64,000 bases of DNA. Origin: Mermis nigrescens. Taxonomy: Eukaryota; Nematoda; Enoplea; Mermithida; Mermithidae. The stretch spans positions 4,973,349-5,037,348 of the forward strand of contig JAVLUZ010000141.1 of the NCBI GenBank assembly GCA_036768485.1, in the 5' to 3' direction. Numbering within the stretch: position 1 is the stretch's first letter; each line of letters opens with the position of its first letter. A model generated the notes under the pieces. That model had not been told where the DNA came from. It worked only from the letters and a program-made list of their open reading frames with translations, and ran no database searches. The position numbers and the translations under genes are program-made. Below, piece by piece: positions 25,801 through 33,461 of the stretch.

Positions 25801-28800
25801 CCAATTATTATTCCAACACATAGACATGGACAGTGAAAAAGCTAATCAATTTTAATTGTGTAGTCACATACTTGAATCCAAAGAGTTATCACTGACCTCC
25901 TGACTTCGAGAAATAAATTTTTAGCATTTTTGTGGTGTTTAACCTCACTAACTCCACCCCTTCAGTCTTCACTCAAATCAAGCCAACACCACCAGAATTC
26001 GGTTGTTGCTCAGCACAGCCCAACCAGTGATCTACGATATGTATGTATATAAAAGGATGAGAATTAGTGTGACAAATCATGCATGTGTGGAATGTGCAGT
26101 AAATGCATGCACACATTATTTATTTGTAGTCCATGCTTTAAAACAAATCGATTAATTCGCGATTCATGTTAAAAATACTTCCGACTCCCGACTCCCTAGC
26201 CTATAATTTGACAAATTGTGACAAGTTTTATCAAGTGCAATGCTAAACCTTCTCATGCTGAAAACACTCTCAACTGGCGCTAATGTATGCTGGTAGGCAA
26301 TGGCAGATAATCTGGGGTACCTTCTCCCCTTTTTAACATTCCATAAGTTAGTGGAGTGGTTCGCAAAAACAGGTGCATTAATCAACGGAATAATTTGATA
26401 TCTCTGAATCAACTGACTGACTCACGTTTCCACTGCCCGCAGAATGACGCATCTGCAAGCTGCAATTGATAGCTAGATGGCATTCTTATAGCCATTCATC
26501 TCTAATGCTCCGAATCTAAATTTTTCGATAAACGTATTTGCAATTTGATGAATCTTCATCCGTAGAATAATTTTCAAACATATCTGCCTAGTATGCGTAT
26601 TTTAATTATCAGCAGCAATTTCTCAACTTACTAAGAAACAAGGGAATTGAAAAAGGTGGTACTAATATTTTATACGGAGTGAAAACCTGCGCTTTCAAAT
26701 GTTTCATTATTAGCGTATAGCATTATTAAACATTTAGAAAACATGTACGCACTGGAAAGACAAAGGCAGAAAGGCTTTATATAGAAAACAAAACACTGCT
26801 TAGTTTAAGTTCATATATTCATTTTTTATACTAGTCCTTGATCAAAAATGGCGAAAAAACACCTAGTCCTAGGAATTTTGAAACGTTTAAAAGTCTTACT
26901 GCTATAGTCTGATTATGATAACTTTCTCTTTATTTTTTAGTAAATATGAAGACGTTGATCATAGAATACAGAAAGCTTGTATAGCGTCAGCATTTACCAC
27001 AAACAACTATTTTAAATCTGCCAATAAGAAAAAATGAATTTCATTACATAAAAATACAACTCTTTGCAGTCTTAAAGTAAAGACTGCTCTACATATATCC
27101 AAGATTTGCATTTGTGTACTAGTGCAAGGAAGGAAAATTTTCGTCTGCACAAGGGGTCCTTTATTTGCATGGTGCAAGATTAAAAAAGACCTGTTACAAT
27201 CTCTTATATTTCCACCTAAATATTAAACTTTCTACTTATCAAAATTTTCTACTTAAGTAATCTTAGAGGAAACGTCGCACTCCTGAAATGAAATCAGGAA
27301 TGTTTTCTTCCATAGTCCTCTTTATTTTTTAGCAGAAAAACTGCAAGTTTTTGGCGCTTTAATTTGATTTAGCAAAATATTAATAATTGTAACACGTTTT
27401 AGTAGTCAGTAGTTATTTGGATCGTGATCCCTGAAATTATTTTCGTTTTTATAACTTTTGGAAGTCTCCACGAACCAAAAACTTAATCAAGTACCTACCT
27501 ACATACCTAATTCCCTACTGACCCACACGCGCATTACAACAATAGAATGAACAGGCTAGATACGCAAGGCAGCTACCTATTAGCTCAAAACACACCAGCT
27601 TAGGAACAAAGCTCAAAAGTAGTAAGACGGACCTGAGTAAAACAACCTGATGAACCAACCTTCAATTCAAAACAATGATAAAATAAACGTCCTGTATCTA
27701 AAAACAATTCAAAGAGCAAGGAAAATTTTTGGAGAAAAGTTAGGGAAGCATTTCGATGGGAGGTTAAGAAGTCTAGAAACCGACTAGAAAAAGTCAATCT
27801 ACAGAGATTCACAAAGTAAGTACGTAGATAAATCAAGCGAGTTGTTCTGATTTTTGAAGCCTAAAAAACATACCCCACATCGCTTCGAAGTGAATTCATT
27901 ATCAGAAATACGAGTAAGATGATAGAGTTAAGCCAGCTACGTTAGTAAAAAAGCTTTATTTACGACAGTGACAGTGTGAACCTGCTCTTCATAAGAAGAC
28001 AATATCTGACTAAGTCTTTGAGATATTGTCCTGGTCTAGACTTAGTCTTTTAAAAAGATATAGTCCTAGTCTAGTCCCAGGACAAGACTCAAAAAACAAT
28101 TTAGTCTCATGAGTCTTTGTCCCAGTCAGACTTTGCCAACGCTGGTTAGAGGCATAAATGCACGAGAACGGCTTGTATGGGGGTCAAATATTGGACTTTT
28201 TGAGCCAAAATGACGTCAAATGTTAGTGTGAATTCTAAACATAGTATTAAAACTGCAGTTTCTGGTCAATTTAAAGCACTTTTGAGGAAATTTTTTTCAT
28301 TTTTTATTAGTTTTTGCCTCATCTTTATCAGAAAATTCAACTATTTTCAATCCTGGGGGTCTAGACCTTAAATTCCCTAAGTGCACTTCTGGTTAGTGGA
28401 ATCCCCCATTACCTGTTACTTTTAATTGTTCAATTGTCGATTGATTTTTCAATTATTTTCCTATCAGATTCAGAAAAAGTGCCAGAAAAATCATCGCCTA
28501 GAATCAACCGGACGGCTGAAAAATTGCTGACCGGCCCAGCAGCGCCCCATCCACCCGTTGTTCTGTACAAAGCTCGGGCTACGCATCGCTATTCGGCCGA
28601 GGACACGGACGAATTGACGTTCGAGGCTGGAGACATAATTTCCGTGATTCCTTACGAAGATCCCGAAGAACAAGTTAGTTCATCTTTAATATTCAAGTGT
28701 CTTTTCGTTTAAAAAATTGCAGTAACTGCAGAGAAGTAATGGAAAATGAAGGCTTAAAATTGTACATGCTGCAGGAAATATATACCCAGCGAACGACCGG

Positions 28801-31800
28801 GCCCAAAATTTGGCCAGGACCGGGACCGGGACCCGGCTTTTGAGACCGGGACCGGGCCTTGTTATATAAATAATACAAGGTAGGCCTTGCATGTTGTAGG
28901 CATAAACTGATATATAAATTTGCACACTGAGGCATCAGAAATCCTTAATTCAGTGACATAATCAGGGTCTCAAATTGAACGCTTTGTAACCAAGAGCACG
29001 GAAACCATATTTTAAGTACAACAATCTGTCAACATTATCAGGAAACAGTGTTTTTCTTTGTACAAGGTCCGTTTGTACATGTACAAAGATGGTCCCCAAA
29101 AGTCTTTGTTTATTTTGTACATGCAAATTTTTGTTTACTATAATATAGTACAGTAGCGATTGTAGTGTGGTAAAACAGGGTTTTTAATCTTTGCTAGTGT
29201 ATTTTAGCTAATTTCTGGGTTTTTGACGCCAAAAATTACTAAAAATTGTCTCAAAACGGCGCGAAGCGCCGAAAAATTTGACATTTTACCAATTCTAAAT
29301 GCAAATTCTGCCATTTTAACATATGTAGGACAAACAGTTACTCGTTTCGGTGCGCGAAGAGCCTAAAATTTTTGGGAATTCTACACCTTTTTACAATTTT
29401 CGTCTTCCCAAAAATCTTTGTACATTTTGTACACACAAATTTTTGGTTACTATAATATGGTACAGTAGCGATTTCAGTGTGGTAAAAACAGAGTTGTTCG
29501 ACTTTTGGTAAAGTATTTTAGCTAATTTCTGGGTCTCTAAGGGTAAAAATCACTAAGATTCGTCTTGAAACGGCGTGAAGCGCCGAAAAATTTGAACATT
29601 TTTCCTTTTGAAATGCAATTTCTGCTATTAAAAAGATATATTATATATATATAACGTACAATTGCTCATTCCGGCGCGAAGCGTCGAAAATGTCTGCAAA
29701 TTTCAGACCTTTTTTGCAATTTTTGTCTTCCCAAAAATCTTAGTACATGTACATGTACAAAGATGGTCCCGAAAGGTCTTTGTACAGCGGGAAAATCTTT
29801 GCCGAGTACAAAAAACACTGTCAGGAAGCAGTGCTGCATTCGGTACGCAAAATCAATAGGTCACAGTGAAACAGAAGAAGCAAAAATACAGTGGAATGGA
29901 CATAATTGATTTAAACAAGAAGTTAATTACATAAGAAATCGATCTTAGCAATAAAAACACGCAGTCACAAAACAGTGGCTTATCATTTGAGCGGAATAAT
30001 ATAAGATTATATTTATTTTCTTAAACATGAGGACGAGTTCTCGAGTAAATTTTTGCTCAAGTAGAATAAAAAAGCTAAGGCTACGAAGGAATAGTCACAG
30101 GTACATAGGTTGCCGACAAAATTGCTTTTTTCTTCGACAGAATTTTCCAAGACAAGGCTCGAGTTCTCTTGAGCAAGCTATCATTAGCTCACTGTCACGT
30201 CGACAACAAAAGAAATCTTTACACTTTTTGCATAAATTAATATTCATACCAATGTCTCTTGATGTTGAATTGTGAGGGTTGCACACTCTAATCGCGCATA
30301 AGCATAGTCAAGTGGTAAGTATAACAACAGTAATGCTATGGTTTTTTGAATACATATATCATTTCCATAATGTGTGGAAAAAACGATATATGTATCGGTA
30401 TTCTGAAAGAATTCTATTTTATGCACGATTTTAATGCATTAAGTGCAAATGAATGCACAGACGGTGCCTACTGATTCACGCGCTACAAAGGTTCAGATTA
30501 TGTACGCGTGTGCAACATTACACGCTACTCTAAGTTAGGTAAGTTGAGTGCCTTGCATAATCTACAAGGCCCGGCCGTTTTGAGATCGGGACCGGGACCA
30601 GGCCTGCTAGGCCCGTTCCTTGTATATACCCCACCTAAAATCGGTCGTCACTACACCTGGGCGTGGGGGATGGGTATGCACCCCCCCTTCGAGAAACCAA
30701 AATACCCCCCCCTCCCCAGAAACAAAATTAACCCCCCGCAGAATTCAATTTTTCAATTTTTTTTATTTTTTCGCAATTTTTTGATGCCGATGGATAGTGC
30801 TCGATGAGAAGCGTTGAAATATTGTGTTTTTTCACAATACCACCATTTTTAATGCCATTTTTTGACCTTTGAAAAATATTGCACCCCCAGAATTTTGGTT
30901 CTGCCCACCTATGGTCGTCACCCCTCCCCTAAAGATTGACATATTTAGCCAAAACTTACGTTTCAGGTCCATTTTTGTGTGCTTTTTTGTATTCATTTTT
31001 GGCCAAAATCGAAGTCATTCACCCGCCCCCCCCCGCATTAAGAGTGGCAACTACTCCCGTTCAAAATTATGAACTGTAACATGTCTGCTTAAAATTGCAA
31101 AGTTTAATTTGTAGAATCGAAAGAAAAATGAAAACGGCTAAAACTTTATTAATAAAATGTAAGGAATGATTGAATTGACTAACGATAAAATGCGCATATG
31201 ATTGTAATCAAACTATTTTATGGCGTGCAATCAAGTTATATGTTTTTGATGTAAGAAGGAAATGAGTTTTCACTCTTTCTCTAGAAGATCGGAGTGATTT
31301 TTCATTTTGCACAATTGATAAAGTTTCATTTCTTCAAGAGACTTTCTGAAGAAGTTTTCACTTACCACAAAAATCTTTCGAACTAATACGACGGGAATGA
31401 TATTTCAAAGCATATCGATTTGTAGAATGAGCTGAAACATCAAAGCTGTTTACATCATGTTTATATATGTATAAGCCAAAATTTTAGCCTAATTTTCCTT
31501 GATTATCGTAAATCACGAATCCAATTATAAGTAAATCTGTTGTGAATCGATTTCTCTGTTGGAATCGAAATAATGACATGATACAGCCTAAGTCTAATCG
31601 TAATCATTATCTGTATGTTTGAAAAATTCTCTTCTTTTTCCTTTTTTAATTTTTCTCCTTTTTCAATTATTTCTCTTTTCTTGTTTTCCATCTTTTTCAT
31701 TTTTTTCTTTTTGCTGATTTCTCGGATTGCTTATTTTATTTGTTTATTTTATTTATTTTATTTTTCTTAATTTTTTTATTTTATTTGTTTGCTTCAATTG

Positions 31801-31889
31801 TTTTTTAGGACGAAGGTTGGTTGAATGGAATCAAAGAATCGACTGGAGAAAAGGGAGTTTTTCCGGAAAATTTTACGAAACCGCTCTGA
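1791..31889 (+). CDS. Amph: Amphiphysin/BIN1 homologue, multi-exon, 5' end missing
   Basis: Membrane-bending BAR plus SH3 protein; family members act in endocytosis and recycling, and in muscle T-tubules. Exons joined by consensus splice sites with compatible phases: 1791-1871, 5442-5496, 8165-8259, 10881-10976, 12119-12226, 13290-13375, 15138-15213, 19069-19249, 21693-21821 (or 21817), optional 24375-24500, 28468-28673, 31809-31889. The shortest consistent model has 397 residues. Residues 1-215 are the BAR domain, recognisable by [18 protein letters not shown] and QSFHGETAK; a Ser/Pro/charged linker follows, then a C-terminal SH3 of about 70 residues ending in a FPENF motif and stop. The exon for the N-terminal amphipathic helix was not found and is probably upstream. 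Introns are full of transposons. Family assignment is firm; the linker exon structure is not. Confidence 0.93.
3332..4380. mobile_element. hAT-like element (GGCGGATC ends), nested
   Basis: Termini CAGGGGCGAATCTAAGG and CCTAGATCCGCCACTG, with perfect TSD GCTGCAAG at 3324-3331 and 4381-4388. It is itself split by the family A MITE 3714-4137. A relative is the 54985-55625 element. Confidence 0.93.
3714..4137 (-). mobile_element. hAT-like MITE, family A, innermost of three nested elements
   Basis: Reverse copy: starts CACGGTTTTTGTATTCGG and ends GTACAAAAAAACTA. Perfect TSD CTTCGCGC at 3706-3713 and 4138-4145. The target site is the GGCGC-TTC-GCGCC palindrome of the host element. Confidence 0.93.
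4852..5215. repeat. MITE family C copy, divergent
   Basis: From CATACGTGATCAGGGG to ATGCTGTGTATGTCTG. Shares the internal order (cct-rich end, TTTAAGCGTTTTTAG, GGCGC, TTTTATGCT, GACGC) with copies at 5836, 8919, 14675, 60072 and 62402. It abuts the element ending at 4839. Confidence 0.6.
5442..5496 (+). CDS. Amph: Amphiphysin exon b: BAR helix 1
   Basis: Encodes [18 protein letters not shown] plus one base. It matches the conserved RLQKExxNYI segment of BAR helix 1. Acceptor TTTTTCAG, donor GGTAAG; enters in phase 0, leaves in phase 1. Confidence 0.9.
5836..6233. repeat. MITE family C copy
   Basis: Runs from CATACATGATCTGGGG to CCATGCTGTGCATGTCTG. Same internal order as the better delimited copy at 8919-9297. 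Confidence 0.65.
6290..6480. repeat. MITE family D partial copy
   Basis: Shares AAAACTGGTGTA and AAATAGCGTTAAAAC, then CTGGTCAATTTCAAGCACTT, with the family D copies at 10011, 28150, 33462, 44205, 60735 and 61020. Its end runs into the inverted dimer at 6508. Confidence 0.55.
6508..6934. repeat. Inverted dimer of MITE family E
   Basis: Two family E copies face each other around 6720, each about 213 bp. The left arm reads CTCGAAATTTAGG then TTTTTGGCCAAAAACGGCC. The right arm is its divergent reverse complement and ends GAAATTTCGAGCCCTTACAT. Single copies lie at 19622, 23157, 24968, 32117 and 61301. Confidence 0.8.
6935..8163. other. Amphiphysin intron sequence without recognised features
   Basis: AT-rich, no repeat or open frame that I can support apart from the acceptor of the exon at 8165. 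Confidence 0.5.
8165..8259 (+). CDS. Amph: Amphiphysin exon c: BAR helix 1-2
   Basis: Takes the split Ala codon from the previous exon, continues [20 protein letters not shown] and ends ITD at donor GTGAGA. Equivalent to the AAQAASKxLxxxxxEIYEPxW segment of the family. An alternative in-frame donor lies at 8242 (exon end 8241). A 444-bp hAT-like MITE sits 104 bp downstream. Confidence 0.9.
8364..8807 (+). mobile_element. hAT-like MITE, family A, 444 bp
   Basis: Nearly collinear with the 496-941 copy. Perfect TSD AGCCCAAT at 8356-8363 and 8808-8815. Confidence 0.94.
8919..9297. mobile_element. MITE family C, best delimited copy, 379 bp
   Basis: Starts CATACGTGTTCTGGGG and ends CTGTACATGTATG. 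Flanks GACAGATC and GTCGGATC agree at 6 of 8 positions, fitting an aged 8-bp TSD. Confidence 0.7.
9809..10798 (+). mobile_element. Enlarged family A element, 990 bp
   Basis: Left end TACTGTTTTTTTATTTTGTA, right end complementary to CACGGTTTATTTTTTTGCAT. Perfect TSD ATCTGAAG at 9801-9808 and 10799-10806. Both subterminal GTACATGTACAAAGACGG-type blocks are kept, but the interior differs from the 445-bp copies and includes a family D copy (about 10011-10275). Confidence 0.88.
10881..10976 (+). CDS. Amph: Amphiphysin exon d: BAR domain
   Basis: 32 codons, phase 0 to 0, acceptor CTCTTACAG and donor GTAAGT. Reads [13 protein letters not shown] followed by [12 protein letters not shown], the conserved LWxDxxxxLxDxxLxPLxxYxxQFxDxK block. 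Confidence 0.93.
11291..11667. mobile_element. hAT-like MITE (GGCCGTATTTAGG ends), 377 bp
   Basis: Starts CACCGCCGTATTTAGGGGG and ends CCTGGATACGGCCTG. Flanks CTCAGCTG and CTTAGCTA agree at 6 of 8. A truncated relative starts at 45218. Confidence 0.75.
12119..12226 (+). CDS. Amph: Amphiphysin exon e: BAR helix 2
   Basis: 36 codons, phase 0 to 0. Begins [20 protein letters not shown] and ends KDDVKLQK. RKLVDYDxxRH is the most conserved amphiphysin BAR signature and fixes the family. Confidence 0.96.
12450..12485. repeat. GTAT microsatellite
   Basis: About seven copies of GTAT in an amphiphysin intron. Confidence 0.85.
12684..12865. mobile_element. hAT-like MITE (CAGGCACGTAG ends), 182 bp
   Basis: Starts CAGGCACGTAGCTGG and ends GAGATACGTACCTG. 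Perfect TSD TTAATTAG at 12676-12683 and 12866-12873. Same ends as the 54957-56196 element. Confidence 0.9.
13290..13375 (+). CDS. Amph: Amphiphysin exon f: BAR helix 2-3
   Basis: Encodes [20 protein letters not shown] then VALPELYD and two bases of an Ala codon. It matches the (E)LPxLYDSR turn before helix 3. Acceptor TTTTCAG, donor GTAAGC; leaves in phase 2. Confidence 0.93.
13574..14304. mobile_element. hAT-like element, 731 bp
   Basis: Starts CACGGTTTATTTAGCACCAC and ends in the complement of CAGCGTTTTTTTGGCACGAC. Perfect TSD GGCGAGAC at 13566-13573 and 14305-14312. Repeated CGTGCTAATG motifs near both ends look like subterminal binding repeats. Confidence 0.9.
14675..15010. repeat. MITE family C copy, divergent
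   Basis: Contains TTAAGCGTTTTTAGTCATCT, a perfect GGCGC-TTC-GCGCC and ends CATACTGTGCATGTCTG. It lies just upstream of the exon at 15138. Confidence 0.6.
15138..15213 (+). CDS. Amph: Amphiphysin exon g: BAR helix 3
   Basis: Completes the split codon and reads [20 protein letters not shown] then GETAK. It corresponds to R(V/I)xFxVxxxxxLFxxEQxFHxETAK of the family. Acceptor ATTTTAG, donor GTAATC; leaves in phase 0. Confidence 0.92.
15214..16870. other. Amphiphysin intron sequence without recognised features
   Basis: AT-rich; no element ends, open frames or RNA structures that I can support. Confidence 0.5.
16871..17623. mobile_element. hAT-like element, about 750 bp, with internal inverted repeat
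   Basis: Ends CAGAGGCCCGTAGTC and the complement of GGCCCGTATGGGGAGAC, with TGGACATA on both sides (16863-16870, 17624-17631). Inside, ACTTTTTGAACAATTTCCCC near 16912 recurs inverted as GGGGAAATTGTTCAAAAGAT near 17096. Confidence 0.75.
18010..18417. mobile_element. MITE with ACCTGGGCAATG ends and internal minisatellite
   Basis: Starts ACACCTGGGCAATG and ends CATTGCCCAGGTAT, with a 10-bp direct repeat GATCATCCGC on both sides (18000-18009, 18418-18427). The middle has about five copies of a 20-22-bp unit like GACCCACCTTTTTCAGGGACA. The longer duplication hints at a superfamily other than hAT. Confidence 0.85.
19069..19249 (+). CDS. Amph: Amphiphysin exon h: end of BAR and start of linker
   Basis: Begins [13 protein letters not shown], the last helical turns of the BAR domain, then moves into a Lys/Glu/Ser/Pro linker ([20 protein letters not shown]). 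Acceptor GTCTATAG, donor GTACGT. It leaves in phase 1, and the split TCT codon with the next exon supports the junction. Another possible donor lies 4 nt downstream. Confidence 0.85.
19622..19843 (+). repeat. MITE family E copy
   Basis: TGTAACGGCTCGAAATTCTGG to CCCCCTGTTATA, with the TTTTTGGCCAAAAACG core shared by all family E copies. No clear TSD. Confidence 0.7.
20110..20308 (+). mobile_element. hAT-like MITE (GGCGGATC ends), 199 bp
   Basis: Starts CAGTGGCGGATCCAGGA and ends CTCCGCCCCTG. Perfect TSD GGCAATAG at 20102-20109 and 20309-20316. The 62857-63045 element is the same family in reverse orientation. Confidence 0.95.
20320..21690. other. Amphiphysin intron with no clear element
   Basis: Contains short near-repeats of GTAAATCGAGTTTCCT-type units around 21125-21205. 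Otherwise nothing I can delimit. Confidence 0.4.
21693..21821 (+). CDS. Amph: Amphiphysin exon i: linker with two overlapping donors
   Basis: Only the frame reading [20 protein letters not shown] and then [18 protein letters not shown] stays open. The end carries two donors four bases apart. GTACGT after 21817 leaves phase 0 and fits the NPF exon. GTAATG after 21821 leaves phase 1 and fits the SH3 exon directly. The second donor is also the left copy of the TSD of a MITE that starts at 21830. The end is given for the SH3-compatible donor. Confidence 0.78.
21830..22081 (+). mobile_element. hAT-like MITE, family B, inserted at an amphiphysin splice donor
   Basis: Starts CACACCTGGGTGTGGG and ends GCCCACCTGTG. 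Perfect TSD GTAATGAC at 21822-21829 and 22082-22089. The left TSD copy supplies a GT donor for the preceding exon. Confidence 0.93.
22090..23150. other. Amphiphysin intron; degenerate family A traces
   Basis: TACAAAGACTTTTAGAACCGTCTT near 22534 and neighbouring AT-rich sequence look like an old reverse family A copy, but no ends can be fixed. Confidence 0.35.
23157..23385 (-). repeat. MITE family E copy
   Basis: Reverse copy from TGTAATAGAGGTGATGGGGG to CAGAATTTCGAGCTATTCCA with the GGCCGTTTTTGGACAAAAAT core. Confidence 0.7.
24375..24500 (+). CDS. Amph: Probable amphiphysin linker exon with NPF motif
   Basis: 42 codons in phase 0 after acceptor ATATTTAG. Acidic and Asn-rich, reading [20 protein letters not shown]. 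An NPF followed by acidic residues is the EH-domain ligand by which the C. elegans amphiphysin is reported to bind RME-1/EHD, so the motif suits this gene. Oddity: the donor (GTACTA after 24500) leaves phase 0 while the SH3 exon needs phase 1. Either a further exon joins them or this is an alternative last exon, with stop TAA at 24522-24524. Confidence 0.6.
24968..25178 (+). repeat. MITE family E copy
   Basis: From ATATAACGGCTCAAAATTTT to GATCCCTCTGTTACA, same internal order as the copy at 19622. Confidence 0.7.
25966..26044 (+). CDS. Speculative linker exon inside a hAT element
   Basis: Open stretch reading [20 protein letters not shown] then SDLRYV after a strong pyrimidine tract and CAG. 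With donor GTATAT after 26044 it enters in phase 0 and leaves in phase 1, exactly what is needed to join the NPF exon to the SH3 exon. The stronger donor GTATGT after 26040 would not fix the frame. It lies inside the 25339-28144 hAT element, so it is either an exonised transposon piece or chance. Confidence 0.25.
26164..26412 (-). pseudogene. hAT transposase C-terminal (dimerisation) remnant
   Basis: Reads [20 protein letters not shown] then [12 protein letters not shown] on the - strand. It fits the hAT C-terminal dimerisation signature: (Y/F)PxLxxxAxxxLxxPxxSxxxERVFS, followed by a region rich in R/L/N. The usual Glu-Arg before VFS is degenerate and nothing recognisable remains of the RNase-H-like core. 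It lies inside the 25339-28144 element, which it classifies. Confidence 0.65.
28150..28400 (+). repeat. MITE family D copy
   Basis: Begins CATAAATGCACGAG and ends AAGTGCACTTCTGG, with the AAAACTGCAGTTTCTGGTCA core of the family. It lies directly next to the hAT element. Confidence 0.65.
28468..28673 (+). CDS. Amph: Amphiphysin exon: start of SH3 domain
   Basis: Acceptor CCTATCAG, enters in phase 1, leaves in phase 0 at GTTAGT. After a short Ser/Pro linker it reads [20 protein letters not shown] then [18 protein letters not shown]. These are the ALYDY-like strand, the acidic RT loop (ED, DEL) and beta-b/n-Src start of an amphiphysin SH3, which in this family binds proline-rich motifs of dynamin and synaptojanin. 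Confidence 0.95.
28787..30622. mobile_element. hAT-like element with GGAACGGGCC ends, 1.8 kb
   Basis: Starts CAGCGAACGACCGGGCC and ends in the complement of CAAGGAACGGGCC. Perfect TSD TATATACC at 28779-28786 and 30623-30630. Both ends carry arrays of GACCGGGACCGGG in opposite orientation. The 29046-29820 element is nested inside. It lies in the last amphiphysin intron. Confidence 0.9.
29046..29820 (+). mobile_element. Compound family A element, 775 bp, nested
   Basis: Ends CAGTGTTTTTCTTTGTACAAG and the complement of CAGTGTTTTTTGTACTCGGC. TSD TCAGGAAA / TCAGGAAG. The interior is duplicated: the block with CTATAATATGGTACAGTAGC and the GGCGC palindrome occurs twice (about 29130-29400 and 29430-29700). 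Confidence 0.88.
30652..30913 (+). mobile_element. hAT-like MITE, family B, 262 bp
   Basis: Starts TACACCTGGGCGTGGG, ends GCCCACCTATG, perfect TSD GTCGTCAC at 30644-30651 and 30914-30921. It lies about 22 bp from the end of the previous element; a partial family E-like stretch follows to about 31075. Confidence 0.92.
31809..31889 (+). CDS. Amph: Amphiphysin last exon: end of SH3 domain and stop
   Basis: Reads [11 protein letters not shown] then [15 protein letters not shown] and stop TGA. It supplies the conserved GW pair, Gly-Val-Phe-Pro and the PENF motif of the SH3 binding groove. A long pyrimidine/ATTTT-rich tract (about 31615-31800) precedes the acceptor. No close AATAAA follows; the nearest I see is near 32368, beyond a MITE, so the 3' UTR end is uncertain. 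Confidence 0.95.
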   Translation, partial: DEGWLNGIKESTGEKGVFPENFTKPL

Positions 31890-32116
31890 ATATGTGTTTG
31901 TAGCGTAAACATTTTAATCAAATAATGAGTGGGAAGAAGTCGCGCATTACAAAATCGCTTGTGCATTCTGCGAATTCGATTGAAACATTGTTTAGCATTT
32001 CATGTTTTTTTCCGATAACACCCGTTTATCGAGCATACTCCCTATAATGCATATTTTTTATCCTTGTTTACGTTTTATCGCTATTAATTTTTATCTGTTC
32101 TCTGCCCATCATACCT
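31890..32116. other. Amphiphysin 3' flank (probable 3' UTR)
   Basis: No repeat recognised. No AATAAA close to the stop codon. Confidence 0.4.
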
Positions 32117-32315
32117 GTAGCTGTGGGATGAGGGATACCCCAACAAAAGTTGGCCTTCTCCCCATCCCACTCCAAAGCCAGATAATTTTTGACCCCCTCC
32201 CTGATTTTTGGAAAAAATTGAATTTTTTAGCTATTCTTGGCCGAAAATTGGAGGTCAATTACCCCCCCCCTAAAAATTGTCGGGGACCTCCACCCTGAAT
32301 ACCGAGCCGTTACAT
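32117..32315 (-). repeat. MITE family E copy
   Basis: From CTGTGGGATGAGGGATACCC to ACCGAGCCGTTACATATATG, with the TTGGCCGAAAATTGGAGGTC core. Confidence 0.7.
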
Positions 32316-32528
32316 ATATGCTCCTCGTTCACGTCAAGCATGAAAAATATCAGAATAATGGGTAATGAATAAAGCAACCTCACTGTATAGATTTTATATA
32401 TCAAATTTTCTGTGAAATAAAGTTCAGAAAAAATAACGTTACTATTGGGAAATGAATGATGAAGATTTGAAATTTTAGAATTCAATAAGTTTTTAAATGG
32501 AAGATACATGCCGAATGTTTATACGTAC

Positions 32529-32530
<2 letters not shown>

Positions 32531-32622
<92 letters not shown>
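32531..32622. repeat. AT dinucleotide microsatellite, about 46 units
   Basis: Uninterrupted TA run followed by TATAGTATATAGTG and a GT run, in the intergenic spacer. Confidence 0.98.
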
Positions 32623-32625
<3 letters not shown>

Positions 32626-32729
32626 TATAGTGTTGTATGTGTGTGTGTGTTTCTTAACATCTGCCAGTCTATTTATCTAGGCTGATTCGCTACGCATTGC
32701 TTGCACTGATTATTCTGCTGATTTAGAGC

Positions 32730-33187
32730 CATAGGTGCGCAAGGTCAAACTTTCAGGGGAGGTTTAAAACCAAAAATTGATAGATAGCTACATATGCGCT
32801 TCGTAAAAACGGCTCTATAGTCCTTTTGGGATCAGAAAATCAGCTTTTTAGCCCTTTTAGTCTTAGGAAACTAGCTATATAGCCTTTTTGGATTCACAAA
32901 CATAGCGGTACTGCCTTTTTGGACTAAAAATAGGTGTTAATTCCTTTTTGGAGTCAAGAAAATAGCTGTATATCCTTTTGATACTCAGAAAAAACAACTA
33001 AATAGCATTTCTGAGCTCAAAAAAGACTACATAGCTAGTTTTCTGAGCCCAAAAAGGCTGTATAGCTAATTTTCTCAGCCCAAAAAAGGCTATACGGCAA
33101 TGTTTTTCCGGCCAAAATCGCTGTATAGCTATCAGTTTTTCAAAGCTCAGGGTGATAATACCCCCCTCACCCCCATGCTCATGTATG
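32730..33187. mobile_element. MITE family F with intact (empty) target for family B
   Basis: Starts CATAGGTGCGCAAGGTCAAAC and ends CCCCATGCTCATGTATG; flanks TTAGAGC and TTAGGGC. The interior alternates short inverted motifs such as TAGCCTTTTTGGA and CCAAAAAGGCTGTATAGCTA. A second copy at 63262-63950 carries a family B insertion. Confidence 0.8.
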
Positions 33188-33461
33188 TTAGGGCTGATAT
33201 TTTGATATACAAGTGGGGGTTCAGGTGATCTATATGGACCACAGAAAATTAAGAAATTGAAAGTTTTGTAAGAAAATACGGCCAAAATGAAGGTCAAAAA
33301 TTTTTCTGTAAAGTGTATGGAAATGATCTGAAATTGTTGATCAACATAGTTTCTTCGCTATTTTAGCATTCACATCAGTTTTTTAGACTATTTGGGATGA
33401 AAAATGCTTTGGCTGATTTTCGCTTCGCACTCCGGCCATTCTGTGCGCGTATGCTCACGGC

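Larger units (their letters stand above)
25339..28144 (-). mobile_element. Degenerate autonomous-size hAT element, 2.8 kb
   Basis: TAGCGTTGGCAAAGTCCCAAG at the left and CAGACTTTGCCAACGCTG at the right form about 15-bp TIRs. Flanks GTCAGAAG and GTTAGAGG agree at 6 of 8. Both ends have subterminal runs of TAGTCTTAGTC-like repeats. It encloses a hAT C-terminal remnant on the - strand and the speculative exon at 25966. It sits between the NPF and SH3 exons. Confidence 0.82.

Noticed and set aside
27600..27836. 78-codon - strand frame as upstream part of the hAT transposase
   Set aside because: It lies in the right element and strand, but I see no BED finger or RNase-H-like motif, so I did not annotate it.
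32497..32685. 62-codon Tyr-Ile repeat protein
   Set aside because: Translation of an AT microsatellite.
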